Of a stretch of DNA of 23,140 nt, positions 6,137-13,809 are shown piece by piece (position 1 is the first letter of the stretch; every line of letters starts with the position of its first letter). Source of the DNA: Colimorpha sp045639845 (GTDB lineage Bacteria > Bacteroidota > Bacteroidia > Bacteroidales > P3); assembly GCA_045639845.1 (NCBI GenBank), contig JAZUDW010000119.1, positions 1 through 23,140 of the forward strand, given 5' to 3'. The notes under the pieces were generated by a model. It ran no database searches. It worked only from the letters and a program-made list of their open reading frames with translations, and was not told the DNA's origin. Both the position numbers and the translations under genes were made by a program.

Positions 6137-7372
6137 ATGACTGAGAATAAAAATTATTGTGCAATACTTGGGGCTATAGCCGGTGATGTTGTAGGCTCTG
6201 TTTATGAATTCAACAATATCAAGCAAACAGATTTTGATCTGTTCAACCCACGCATGAACTATACCGACGATAGTGTGATGTCATTGGCTGTGGCAGCTTG
6301 GTTGGTGAACGACAACAATCTCTCGTTCGAAGGGCTTGTGGACACAATGCGCTCTTATGCTCGCCTTTATCCTTGTCCCATGGGCGGATATGGATCGGGG
6401 TTTCGTAGGTGGTTGTCGGAAAGTAACCCACAACCCTACAACAGTTGGGGTAATGGCTCTGCAATGAGAGTGAGTGCTGTGGGTTACGCTGCCGAGACTA
6501 TGGAGCAAAGCGTGGCGTGGGCACAACGCAGTGCCGAGGTGTCGCACAATCATCCCGAAGGTATCAAAGGGGCTCAGGCTACTGCTGCAGCAATATTTAT
6601 GGCTCGACAGGGTGATAGCAAAGAGACGATCCGAGACTATATAGAGCAAACCTTTGGCTATAATTTGCATCGCAATTGCGATGAGATAAGACCGACATAT
6701 TGCTTCAATGAGAGTTGCCAGGAAACAGTGCCTGAAGCTATTATCGCTTTCCTTGACAGTACGGATTTTGAAAATGCTATTCGCCTTGCTGTCTCATTGG
6801 GTGGTGATAGCGATACGTTGGCATGTATCACCGGTGGAATAGCTGGGGCTTACTACAAACATATTCCCGACGAGATAGAGTCCTTTGTTGCTAAACTACT
6901 TTCGAATGATTTACTTGATGTTATGAATCTATTTTGCAAGAAATATGGTTATAAATGCCTCCGGGCTCCGAAAGATGCCACAGCTCGAAGAATATGTCCT
7001 GGCTCCATTTCAAAATTGAGCGATGGTGAGGTTTTTGTCTTTGGTAGCAATCTGAATGGATATCATGGCGGAGGCGCTGCTCGTGCGGCCTTTCTGAAAT
7101 TCGGTGCAGTGTGGGGACAAGGTGTGGGCCGGCAGGGACAGTGCTATGCTATACCCACCATGCAGGGTGGGGTAGAGACCATAAAACCTTATGTGGATGA
7201 CTTTGTTCAATATGCCAAAGACCATCCCTCAGAAAAGTATCTTGTGACTCGTATAGGTTGCGGTATCGCTGGTTTCAGGGATGAAGAGATTGCACCACTT
7301 TTTAATGATGCTACGGATATTGAAAATATCTATTTGCCTTCAATATGGTGGGAGATACTGACAAGAGAATAG
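6137..7372 (+). CDS. DraG-type ADP-ribosylglycohydrolase fused to macro-like (A1S_2505-type) domain
   Basis: A 411-residue cytosolic protein. Residues 8-265 are an ADP-ribosylglycohydrolase (DraG/ARH) domain with all the expected di-metal motifs: GAIAGDVVGSVYE (12-24), YTDDS (Thr43, Asp44, Asp45), WGNGSAMR, SHNHPEG and GGDSDT (Asp224, Asp226, Thr227). It should cleave ADP-ribose from a protein, nucleic acid or small-molecule acceptor. Residues 299-411 are the VFVFGSN...VTRIGCG module shared with the VWA protein. I chose the ATG at 6137; a TTG at 6131 overlapping the previous stop would add two residues. The near-overlap with the Nudix gene implies translational coupling. No ADP-ribosyltransferase is nearby, so the acceptor is unknown. 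The hydrolase call is secure; the role of the C-terminal domain is not. Confidence 0.92.
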   Translation: MTENKNYCAILGAIAGDVVGSVYEFNNIKQTDFDLFNPRMNYTDDSVMSLAVAAWLVNDNNLSFEGLVDTMRSYARLYPCPMGGYGSGFRRWLSESNPQPYNSWGNGSAMRVSAVGYAAETMEQSVAWAQRSAEVSHNHPEGIKGAQATAAAIFMARQGDSKETIRDYIEQTFGYNLHRNCDEIRPTYCFNESCQETVPEAIIAFLDSTDFENAIRLAVSLGGDSDTLACITGGIAGAYYKHIPDEIESFVAKLLSNDLLDVMNLFCKKYGYKCLRAPKDATARRICPGSISKLSDGEVFVFGSNLNGYHGGGAARAAFLKFGAVWGQGVGRQGQCYAIPTMQGGVETIKPYVDDFVQYAKDHPSEKYLVTRIGCGIAGFRDEEIAPLFNDATDIENIYLPSIWWEILTRE

Positions 7373-7389
7373 GTGGGTCTGAATAAAAT

Positions 7390-7459
7390 GTTGATCTGTA
7401 GAACTGTTGATAATTGTAGGCGGCTGTTCCTATAGTTATTAACAGTTCTACAGATTAAC
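7390..7459. repeat. Long inverted repeat downstream of the DraG gene
   Basis: The arms at 7390-7413 and 7436-7459 are 24 nt long and complementary at 22 positions, both differences being G/A changes that still allow wobble pairing in RNA. The loop is 22 nt. There is no T-run on either side, so a standard intrinsic terminator is unlikely. It lies between the convergent DraG and hydG genes. Confidence 0.75.
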
Positions 7460-7496
7460 AATGGTGGCTCTAATTTGCCATTTGCTTTTATGATAT

Positions 7497-7554
7497 GTTG
7501 AATTGTTGTTGTCAATAAGGTGAAATTCATCAGATCAACAAACAACAATTCGAC
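7497..7554. repeat. Second inverted repeat ahead of the hydG stop
   Basis: The arms GTTGAATTGTTGTT (7497-7510) and AACAACAATTCGAC (7541-7554) pair at 13 of 14 positions around a 30-nt loop. The right arm ends 6 nt from the hydG stop codon. Together with the repeat at 7390-7459 it fills the convergent intergenic region. Confidence 0.65.
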
Positions 7555-7559
7555 AATAG

Positions 7560-8951
7560 TTAGAAGTACAGGTCTCGTTCGCCGTCACCAATCTTGCAAA
7601 GATTGCCTTCCACTCGACGTTTGAGCTCCTCTTTCGAGAATGTCTGGGTGAGTTCTTTTAAAAGAGCCAGACCTTTGGCCTTAGTGGCAGGTGAAGCGTA
7701 GTCTTCCAGATACTCGCGGAATGTAAACATTGCGTTGGGCTTGCAGTATTCCTTGATTAAACCTGGTTTGGCTAGATCCATGAAATCGGCACCTACGCGG
7801 CCTTTTCTATAGCATCCTGTGCAAAATGATGGTATGTAACCACCATCTATCATCATGGAGATAACCTCGTCGAGTGAGCGATGGTCGCCAAGAGTGAACT
7901 GCGCACCAGTGTTGTCGTCTTCGTAGCCGCCAGGGTTGGTTTCGCTAGCTGCAGAAATCTGGCTTACACCGTATTTCACCAGTTCGTCGCGCATGGCGGG
8001 ATTCTCACGAGTGGATATAATAATACCGGTATAGGGCATAGCGATGCGTATGATGGCAATGATCTTGCGGAAGTCTTTGTCACTTACGGGGTGAGGAATA
8101 TTTTCAGGAAGACTGAACGGGGTGCCTTCTGCAGGTTCGATGCGAGGGAACGAAACAGTATGAGGACCACAACCGAAGTCTTCTTCGAGGTGGCGGGCGT
8201 GTTCCATGATGGCGAGGATCTCAAATCGATAATCCACCAAACCGAACAAGACACCGAGCCCTACATCGTTGATTCCACCTTCCATAGCGCGGTCCATTAC
8301 TGTGAGGCGGTTTAGGTAGTCGCCTTTGGGTGTGCCTGCCGGATGGAACTTTGCGTATTCTATCGGATCGTATGTCTCTTGGAAACAAACATATGTGCCA
8401 ATCTTTTCGGCCTTGAGTTTGGCAAAATCATCCACACTCATAGGGGCCAACTCTACGTTAATACGACGAATGGTAGAACCCTTCTCGTCTTTGGCTTTAT
8501 AGGTGCGGCGAATGGCTTCTACCATATAGTCGGCGTCGTTGCGAGGCGATTCGCCGCAGATGAGTAGTGCTCGTTTGTGGCCCATACGCAGCAACTGTAA
8601 GGTCTCTTGCTCGATTTCGTCCATGGTTAAAACCTTACGGTGCAGTGCTCTGTTGTCTTTGCGGAAGCCGCAGTACACGCAGTTGTTTACACATGCATTA
8701 CCTGTATATATAGGGGCGAAGAGCACGAGGCGTTTGCCATAGATCTCTTCTTTGCAGAAATGAGCGGTATCTAAGATTTTCTGGATATCAATTTCGTCTT
8801 CTACACATAAAAGTTTGGCTACATCGTGAAGGTTGAGACCTTTAAGTTTGCGAGCTTTGTTGAGGATGTCGTTGAGTTCAGACTCTGAGGGCTGATTGTT
8901 GTCCAAGAGCCCATAGAGTTTGTCTCGATCTATGAAGTTTTGATGTTTCAT
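7560..8951 (-). CDS. hydG: [FeFe]-hydrogenase maturase HydG (radical SAM tyrosine lyase)
   Basis: HydG is a cytosolic radical SAM enzyme that splits tyrosine to supply the CO and cyanide ligands of the [FeFe]-hydrogenase H-cluster. This 463-residue protein has the usual length. The radical SAM motif is CVNNCVYC (Cys87, Cys91, Cys94, CX3CX2C). The C-terminal extension carries Cys377, Cys380 and Cys403 in the HydG-specific CX2CX22C arrangement for the auxiliary cluster, which separates it from the thiamine enzyme ThiH. It lies 150 nt downstream of a TM1266-like gene on the same strand, and the two are probably cotranscribed from the promoter at 9450-9481. The partner maturases HydE and HydF and the hydrogenase itself are not in the window and must be elsewhere if the pathway works. 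Identification is very secure. Confidence 0.97.
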   Translation of the reverse strand: MKHQNFIDRDKLYGLLDNNQPSESELNDILNKARKLKGLNLHDVAKLLCVEDEIDIQKILDTAHFCKEEIYGKRLVLFAPIYTGNACVNNCVYCGFRKDNRALHRKVLTMDEIEQETLQLLRMGHKRALLICGESPRNDADYMVEAIRRTYKAKDEKGSTIRRINVELAPMSVDDFAKLKAEKIGTYVCFQETYDPIEYAKFHPAGTPKGDYLNRLTVMDRAMEGGINDVGLGVLFGLVDYRFEILAIMEHARHLEEDFGCGPHTVSFPRIEPAEGTPFSLPENIPHPVSDKDFRKIIAIIRIAMPYTGIIISTRENPAMRDELVKYGVSQISAASETNPGGYEDDNTGAQFTLGDHRSLDEVISMMIDGGYIPSFCTGCYRKGRVGADFMDLAKPGLIKEYCKPNAMFTFREYLEDYASPATKAKGLALLKELTQTFSKEELKRRVEGNLCKIGDGERDLYF

Positions 8952-9101
8952 AATGATTTATGTTTTTTTGTATTATTCTTTAGTGAAAGTTTATTTGATT
9001 GTTATTGAATGATAAACTCTGTTTTTTGGGAAGGGGTAAGTCTATATTACAATTCCGTAATGTCGTCGGGGGACAACTTATCAGAGCAACAGTACTGTTG
9101 T

Positions 9102-9359
9102 TTATTTCTCTGAACATGGCGAAGTTACAACGGCTTTTGCTTCTACGCCGTGCAGTTTTCCCAGTTTACCGCACAAGGTATTTATCTGGTTGATAGAACC
9201 TTCAACCATTAGCGCTATTACCGCAATAGGACGTTCTCGGAATGGTAGTCCTTGCCGACATAATACAATGTCGGCATATTCGGAAATTATGCTGTTGATT
9301 GTGGCCGACATACTTCGGTCGGCAATGAGTAGAGTGATAGTTCCTATTCTCTTTTCCAT
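9102..9359 (-). CDS. TM1266-family [FeFe]-hydrogenase-associated regulator
   Basis: An 85-residue protein beginning MEKRIGTITLLIADR, with ISEYADIVLCRQGLPFRER in the middle and GKLGKLHGVEAKAV near the end. This pattern is that of the small ferredoxin-like-fold TM1266 family, annotated as a putative iron-only hydrogenase system regulator because it co-occurs with hydE, hydF and hydG (established genomic association; mechanism not well defined). Its position directly upstream of hydG on the same strand supports the call. No DNA-binding helix-turn-helix is apparent; relatives resemble NikR-type ligand-binding domains. The start is the only reasonable ATG, about 85-90 nt after the predicted transcription start. 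Confidence 0.88.
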   Translation of the reverse strand: MEKRIGTITLLIADRSMSATINSIISEYADIVLCRQGLPFRERPIAVIALMVEGSINQINTLCGKLGKLHGVEAKAVVTSPCSEK

Positions 9360-9420
9360 TAGTGCGTAACTTTTGGGGCAGATTTAAACTATGCCAAGTT
9401 GGTGATATCCATAAATTTTA

Positions 9421-9444
9421 TTCTAATAATCTCTCTCATTAGAA
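9421..9444. promoter_or_regulatory. Inverted repeat in the leader of the TM1266-hydG unit
   Basis: TTCTAAT (9421-9427) and ATTAGAA (9438-9444) are perfect 7-nt arms around a 10-nt spacer. They lie immediately downstream of the -7 box of the minus-strand promoter, at or just after the predicted transcription start, a position suited to an operator. The binding factor is unknown. Confidence 0.4.
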
Positions 9445-9449
9445 CATTG

Positions 9450-9481
9450 CAAAAATACATCTTTTTTTTATTCTGCATCAA
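9450..9481 (-). promoter_or_regulatory. Promoter of the TM1266-hydG unit
   Basis: On the minus strand, -7 TATTTTTG (complement of 9450-9457) is preceded at 21 nt by TTG (complement of 9479-9481), consistent with the Bacteroidota promoter pattern. No second such promoter is seen in the gap between the TM1266-like gene and hydG. Confidence 0.6.
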
Positions 9482-9642
9482 TAAAAACTCGAATATCAGT
9501 CATGTGTGTATTTGCCGTAGTGTGATATTTGATAGGTAAGAATGCGATACTCTTGTGCAGTTATGTCGATATTATCACTTATCTCATTTCATTTGTCAAC
9601 CTTACATCACATCGCCATGTTGAAAACTTTTTTTGGGGATAA

Positions 9643-9674
9643 TTGTTAATATTTATAATAAATACGTATCTTTG
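9643..9674 (+). promoter_or_regulatory. Promoter of the WG-repeat gene
   Basis: TTG (9643-9645), a 21-nt spacer and -7 TATCTTTG (9667-9674) match the consensus and would give a leader of about 25 nt to the ATG at 9705. It argues against the longer reading frame that starts at 9633, upstream of this box. Confidence 0.7.
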
Positions 9675-9704
9675 CATTTCGATACTAAAGTGAATTTATT
9701 AATT

Positions 9705-11057
9705 ATGAAAAGACTCACCATATTCATATTCTTGCTCTTTGCTCTCGTTGGCGGCATCTCTGCACAAACATTGTCACAAGACAAAAGCAATAAATTGTAC
9801 GGCTATCGCAACGACGATGGTGGTTGGCAGATTGCTCCACAGTTTGGTACTGCGTTTGAGTTCCAAGGCAAATTTAAACGTTTTGCCGTGGTGAAACTGG
9901 ACCGTTACTGGGGGTGTTGTGACGTAAGAGGCCAAATGGTGGTTCGTAATATTTTCCACTCTTGGCAAGAGGCTGAAGCAGCGGGCAAAGCCTGGGAGGC
10001 AGGTGGTGAACCTGGCAAATGGGTGTACCCCATGATGAATCCTGCCGACCATAAGTGGGGGTTCGTCAACTACTATGGTGATTGGAAATTCCAACCCGTG
10101 TATCAGGATGCTACCCCATTCAAGGGTACCGAACCTATGAATTATGCCTGCGTTAAGTTGGGCGATCGTTGGGGGTGTATTGACGGCAAGGGTGTGATGG
10201 TAATAGCCAACGTGTTTATGGAACAAGCCGATGCTGATATGGCTGGTGAACAATGGATTAGTGGTTTGCATTATGATACATGGCGCTATCCTACCTGCGA
10301 CAAAAGCACGGGTATGTGGGGGTATGTTGACTATTTAGGCCGGTGGAGTGTAGAACCCGAATATGAAGCTACCGACTTTTTCGGTGTTGACCACAAATAC
10401 ATCTATGCTCAAGTGAAGCAGAATGGACGTTGGGGTTCCATTGATCGCAACGGTAAGGTGATTTCTCATTGTATTTTCTTCACCATGAAGGATGCCGACT
10501 ATGCGTTGAGCCAGATAGAGCATGGCCGCAAAATGAGCGGATGGCGTCTTCCCGTCACCGATATCGCAAGCGGTATGTGGGGTTGGGTGGATCCTACCGG
10601 GGAATGGTGCATTGAACCTATCTATCAAGATGCTACCCATTTTGTAAACGACACAGGCCGTTTCGCGACTTGTAAATACGAAGGCTTTTGGGCCAGTATT
10701 GACGAGAATGGAGAATGGCTCTCCAACAATGTGTTTGTGATTAGTATCGATGCATATCATGCAGGCTATGAATGGGACAATAATCAGGAATTAGGACATT
10801 GGCTTTGGCCTGTAAAGAATACCGAATCGGGATATTGGGGCTATGTTGATTTCAAAGGCGACTGGGTTATCCAACCTCATTTTGAAGATGCTCGTCCTTT
10901 TATCGAAACATGGAACAATCGTGTGGCACCTTCGAAGATGGACGGTCGCTGGGGGTGCATAGACCATACGGGACAGTTTGTGGTAAAGAATATTTACGAG
11001 ACCAACTCAGAAGCTATGACGGCTGGCCGTCGTTGGGCTGAAAGAAAGAAATTCTAA
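9705..11057 (+). CDS. Secreted WG-repeat protein
   Basis: With the start at 9705 the protein has 450 residues and begins with a clear signal peptide (MKRLTIFIFLLFALVGGISA, then Q). The frame is open from 9633, but those 24 extra codons lie upstream of the promoter -7 box and would bury the signal peptide. The rest is ten WG-type beta-repeats in five A-B pairs. W-G (or W-A) dipeptides fall at residues 69, 118, 156, 205, 243, 292, 329, 378 and 416, with spacings alternating 49 and 38, and the first A unit starts as YGY at 33. A units read WGYVD...GxWxIxPxYxDA; B units read WGCID...G followed by an A-rich helix. WG-repeat proteins are presumed envelope binding scaffolds; no enzyme motif is seen. 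It heads a co-directional gene run, 35 nt before pyrC. Its partner is unknown. Confidence 0.85.
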   Translation: MKRLTIFIFLLFALVGGISAQTLSQDKSNKLYGYRNDDGGWQIAPQFGTAFEFQGKFKRFAVVKLDRYWGCCDVRGQMVVRNIFHSWQEAEAAGKAWEAGGEPGKWVYPMMNPADHKWGFVNYYGDWKFQPVYQDATPFKGTEPMNYACVKLGDRWGCIDGKGVMVIANVFMEQADADMAGEQWISGLHYDTWRYPTCDKSTGMWGYVDYLGRWSVEPEYEATDFFGVDHKYIYAQVKQNGRWGSIDRNGKVISHCIFFTMKDADYALSQIEHGRKMSGWRLPVTDIASGMWGWVDPTGEWCIEPIYQDATHFVNDTGRFATCKYEGFWASIDENGEWLSNNVFVISIDAYHAGYEWDNNQELGHWLWPVKNTESGYWGYVDFKGDWVIQPHFEDARPFIETWNNRVAPSKMDGRWGCIDHTGQFVVKNIYETNSEAMTAGRRWAERKKF

Positions 11058-11092
11058 TATCACAACAGTAACATTATTACCCTATTTCTGTT

Positions 11093-12478
11093 ATGACTTT
11101 TGTTATTAAGAATACCAATATCGTCAATGAGGGTACCATTCGTCATGGTGCTGTGGTGGTAGAGGGTCAGCGGATTCTCAGTGTGGATTACTATGAGCCT
11201 GGTTTGGAACCTGAATCGCTGTCGGCCTACACCGAGGTAATAGATGGCGAAGGTTGCTATCTGTTGCCGGGTGTTATTGACACTCATGTACATTTTCGCG
11301 ATCCAGGACTGACCGACAAAGCCGACTTCGCAACAGAGAGCCGTGCAGCTGTAGCTGGAGGTGTGACATCTGTGGTTGATATGCCCAACACGCAGCCTCA
11401 GACTATCTCGCTCGCCTTGCTCGATGAGAAAGAGCGAATGGCTGCGCAGAAGTCGGTGGTAAATTTCGGTTTCATGCTTGGCGCTACCAACGACAACATT
11501 GATGAGTTGTTGGCTGTCGATACCTCACGTTATGCTGCTATCAAGCTCTTTTTGGGTTCTTCAACAGGTAATATGCTTGTAAACGATCCTGCTAAACTCG
11601 ATCATCTATTTGCCCATGCCAAGAAACTTATTGTGGCCCACTGCGAAGAAGAGTCGATCATCAGGAGCAATACATTAATGTACCGGAGCGAGTTTGGCGG
11701 CACAGAGAAAGAGACAGCCGAGTTGCATCCCAAGATCCGAAACAGTGAAGCTTGCTATGTATCGACCTACCGTGCTATTGAGCGTGCTCGTAAGTATGGC
11801 ACTCGTTTTCATGTGGCTCATATCAGCACGGCTACCGAGCTCAATGTGCTTAGCAACCAGTCGCTCCAAGAAAAGCATATTACTGCCGAGGTGACGCCCA
11901 ACCATCTTTGGTTCGATGATAGGGATTATGCCGAGCTTGGCAATCTTATCAAATGCAATCCTGCTATCAAAACAAACGATGATCGTTTGGCTCTTTGGGC
12001 TGCTCTTTATGATGGCCTTATCGATACCATAGGCTCCGATCATGCACCTCATACTTGGGATAGTAAGCAGAAGCCTTATTTCGATGCTCCTAGCGGCATC
12101 CCTTCTATTCAGCACACCTTGCTGATGATGTTGGAAGGATTCTTTGCTGCAGAAAACCACGATAAGGATGTGGTCGCCACTTGGCTACCTCTGCTGGTGT
12201 CCAAAATGAGTCACAACCCTGCCGTGTTGTTTGGGATTGAAGACAGGGGCTTTGTCCGTAAAGGATATTATGCCGATTTGGTCTTGGTACGTCCCAACGT
12301 AGAACAGGTGGTGAGAAAGGAAGACCTTCTCTATAAATGTGAATGGTCGCCTTTGGAAGGGATGACTTTCCATAGTCGTGTTGAGAAAACGTTTGTGAAT
12401 GGTGAGTTGGCCTACGATAGCCATAGCCGTGATCTCTGTTTCCTCAATCATCCCATGCCCTTAGTATATAATAAATAG
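11093..12478 (+). CDS. pyrC: Dihydroorotase
   Basis: This enzyme closes carbamoyl-aspartate to dihydroorotate, the third step of pyrimidine synthesis, in the cytosol. The 461-residue protein is an amidohydrolase-fold enzyme with DTHVHFRDPG (His65, His67), the IKLFLGSSTGNML segment holding the lysine normally carboxylated to bridge the metals, VAHCEE and HVAHIST for the remaining histidines, and GSDHAPH with the catalytic aspartate. All active-site residues are present, so this is not a degenerate PyrC-like or hydantoinase paralogue. It lies 35 nt after the WG-repeat gene and 15 nt before the DUF4919 gene, so it is probably cotranscribed with genes for secreted proteins of unrelated role. No separate promoter or pyrimidine attenuator is visible. 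Confidence 0.96.
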   Translation: MTFVIKNTNIVNEGTIRHGAVVVEGQRILSVDYYEPGLEPESLSAYTEVIDGEGCYLLPGVIDTHVHFRDPGLTDKADFATESRAAVAGGVTSVVDMPNTQPQTISLALLDEKERMAAQKSVVNFGFMLGATNDNIDELLAVDTSRYAAIKLFLGSSTGNMLVNDPAKLDHLFAHAKKLIVAHCEEESIIRSNTLMYRSEFGGTEKETAELHPKIRNSEACYVSTYRAIERARKYGTRFHVAHISTATELNVLSNQSLQEKHITAEVTPNHLWFDDRDYAELGNLIKCNPAIKTNDDRLALWAALYDGLIDTIGSDHAPHTWDSKQKPYFDAPSGIPSIQHTLLMMLEGFFAAENHDKDVVATWLPLLVSKMSHNPAVLFGIEDRGFVRKGYYADLVLVRPNVEQVVRKEDLLYKCEWSPLEGMTFHSRVEKTFVNGELAYDSHSRDLCFLNHPMPLVYNK

Positions 12479-12493
12479 ATTCTTTTATATTAT

Positions 12494-13243
12494 ATGAAAT
12501 TGTCTGCATTATTTCTTAAATCGGTGGTTGTAATCATGATGTTTGTGTGGTCTGCGGGGGCTTTTGCCCAGTGGTCCACTTTGACCGATCATGCTATAAT
12601 GGTGCCCGATTATAAGAAAATATCGAAGATTGTGGACAACCCGACGGGTGAGTATTATTACCCGATGTTGATGGAACGTTTCGTGAAAGGCGATAGTACT
12701 CTGACATTCGAACAGTGCCACTATCTGTATTATGGTACTGTGTTTCAGAAAAACTACGATCCGTACCAAGACTCGGATATGGAAGATTCTGTACGTGTAC
12801 TGATGAACGAGATCAGCGGTTCTTCCTCTTCGCCTGCCGAGGTGCTGGCTCTTAACCAGAGAGCTTTCGCTATGGCTCAGGCTTGGGCTGTGCAATCGCC
12901 GTTCTCCGTCGATGCTCTTATAGCTTGCTGGTCTTTGGCATCGAGGTTGGACGATTCCTCTGCTATAGCCCGCTATCATTATCGTGTGATGCAGGTGCTG
13001 GCTCCCATTATCCGTTCGGGCGATGGTAAAACTATGAAGAAGGCAATGCACGTGTTGTTTGTGTCCAATGAATATTCCGTACTTCATTTATACCAGCTCT
13101 ATCCCCGCGAACAGCAGTTGCTGCACAAAGGAAAGTCTTCGTACGATATGCTGATGGCCCAAAGCAAGTTTTCTCAGCAGTCGGTGAATTGGTACTTCAA
13201 TGTGACGCAATGTATGAACTATCTAAACAATTTATTCAAGTAG
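12494..13243 (+). CDS. Secreted DUF4919 family protein
   Basis: A 249-residue protein with an N-terminal signal peptide ending near AGAFAQ (about residue 26). The segment LTFEQCHYLYYGTVFQKNYDPY matches my recollection of the DUF4919 signature found mainly in Bacteroidota. The remainder is mostly helical, with a possible TPR-like character (ALNQRAFAMAQAWAVQSPF, ALIACWSLASRL), and no catalytic motif can be pointed to. It begins 15 nt after pyrC and is likely translated from the same message. It is expected in the periplasm or at the envelope. The family assignment is moderately sure; function is unknown. Confidence 0.75.
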   Translation: MKLSALFLKSVVVIMMFVWSAGAFAQWSTLTDHAIMVPDYKKISKIVDNPTGEYYYPMLMERFVKGDSTLTFEQCHYLYYGTVFQKNYDPYQDSDMEDSVRVLMNEISGSSSSPAEVLALNQRAFAMAQAWAVQSPFSVDALIACWSLASRLDDSSAIARYHYRVMQVLAPIIRSGDGKTMKKAMHVLFVSNEYSVLHLYQLYPREQQLLHKGKSSYDMLMAQSKFSQQSVNWYFNVTQCMNYLNNLFK

Positions 13244-13321
13244 CCACAGGATTGTGTTAATGGATCAATTGTTCTGTTATTATGTATCTAAACAAAACAA
13301 CTATAAATAATAAATAAGGTG

Positions 13322-13744
13322 ATGAAAAAAACGCTGTTGATATTACTCAGCCTCGTAATGATGGCAGGAAGCCTTTTTGCCGACAACCGAAAGCAGATCA
13401 AACGGGACCAGTTACCCAAAGCTGCCCAACATTATGTGATGGATAATTGGAACAATGTGTCAATAAGCTATATTTGGCAGACTATAGATGGTTACACTAT
13501 CCAATATACCGTACGCTTGGTAGATGGTACGATGATCTACTTCAACCGAGACGGTGGTTGGCGTGAGGTTAAGGCCCAAAAGGTGATACCGGAAAGTGCT
13601 ATACCTGCTTCGATTAGAAAATTCGTAGCCCAACGCAACAAGTCGCTTCGCATTGTTGGAATGGAGAAGTTGCTCGATGGTTATATTGTGACCCTCGATG
13701 ATGAATCTACGCTGAAGTTCGATCTGGAGGGTAATGCCATCTAA
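13322..13744 (+). CDS. PepSY-like (DUF2874) secreted small protein
   Basis: A 140-residue protein with the signal peptide MKKTLLILLSLVMMAGSLFA followed by a beta-rich, BLIP/PepSY-like domain: QLPKAAQHYVMDNW, a central DGTMIYFNRDGGWREV and a terminal DDESTLKFDLEGN. This matches the DUF2874-type PepSY-like family common in gut and oral Bacteroidota. The family may act as periplasmic inhibitors or binding modules; its function is not established. A GTG codon directly precedes the chosen ATG; the ATG is preferred because AATAAGG lies just upstream. It follows the DUF4919 gene by 78 nt and precedes frdC by 65 nt. No promoter of the TAnnTTTG type was found on either side. Confidence 0.8.
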   Translation: MKKTLLILLSLVMMAGSLFADNRKQIKRDQLPKAAQHYVMDNWNNVSISYIWQTIDGYTIQYTVRLVDGTMIYFNRDGGWREVKAQKVIPESAIPASIRKFVAQRNKSLRIVGMEKLLDGYIVTLDDESTLKFDLEGNAI

Positions 13745-13809
13745 TCAATCAGAATAAGAAAAAAATCAATTAATCAATACATTATTAAATTTTTAACACT
13801 AAAACACTC

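Noticed and set aside
9087..9100. Perfect palindrome CAACAGTACTGTTG as a terminator between the TM1266-like gene and hydG
   Set aside because: It has little room for a loop and no T-run on the minus strand; it could be a chance palindrome or a binding site, but nothing supports a call.
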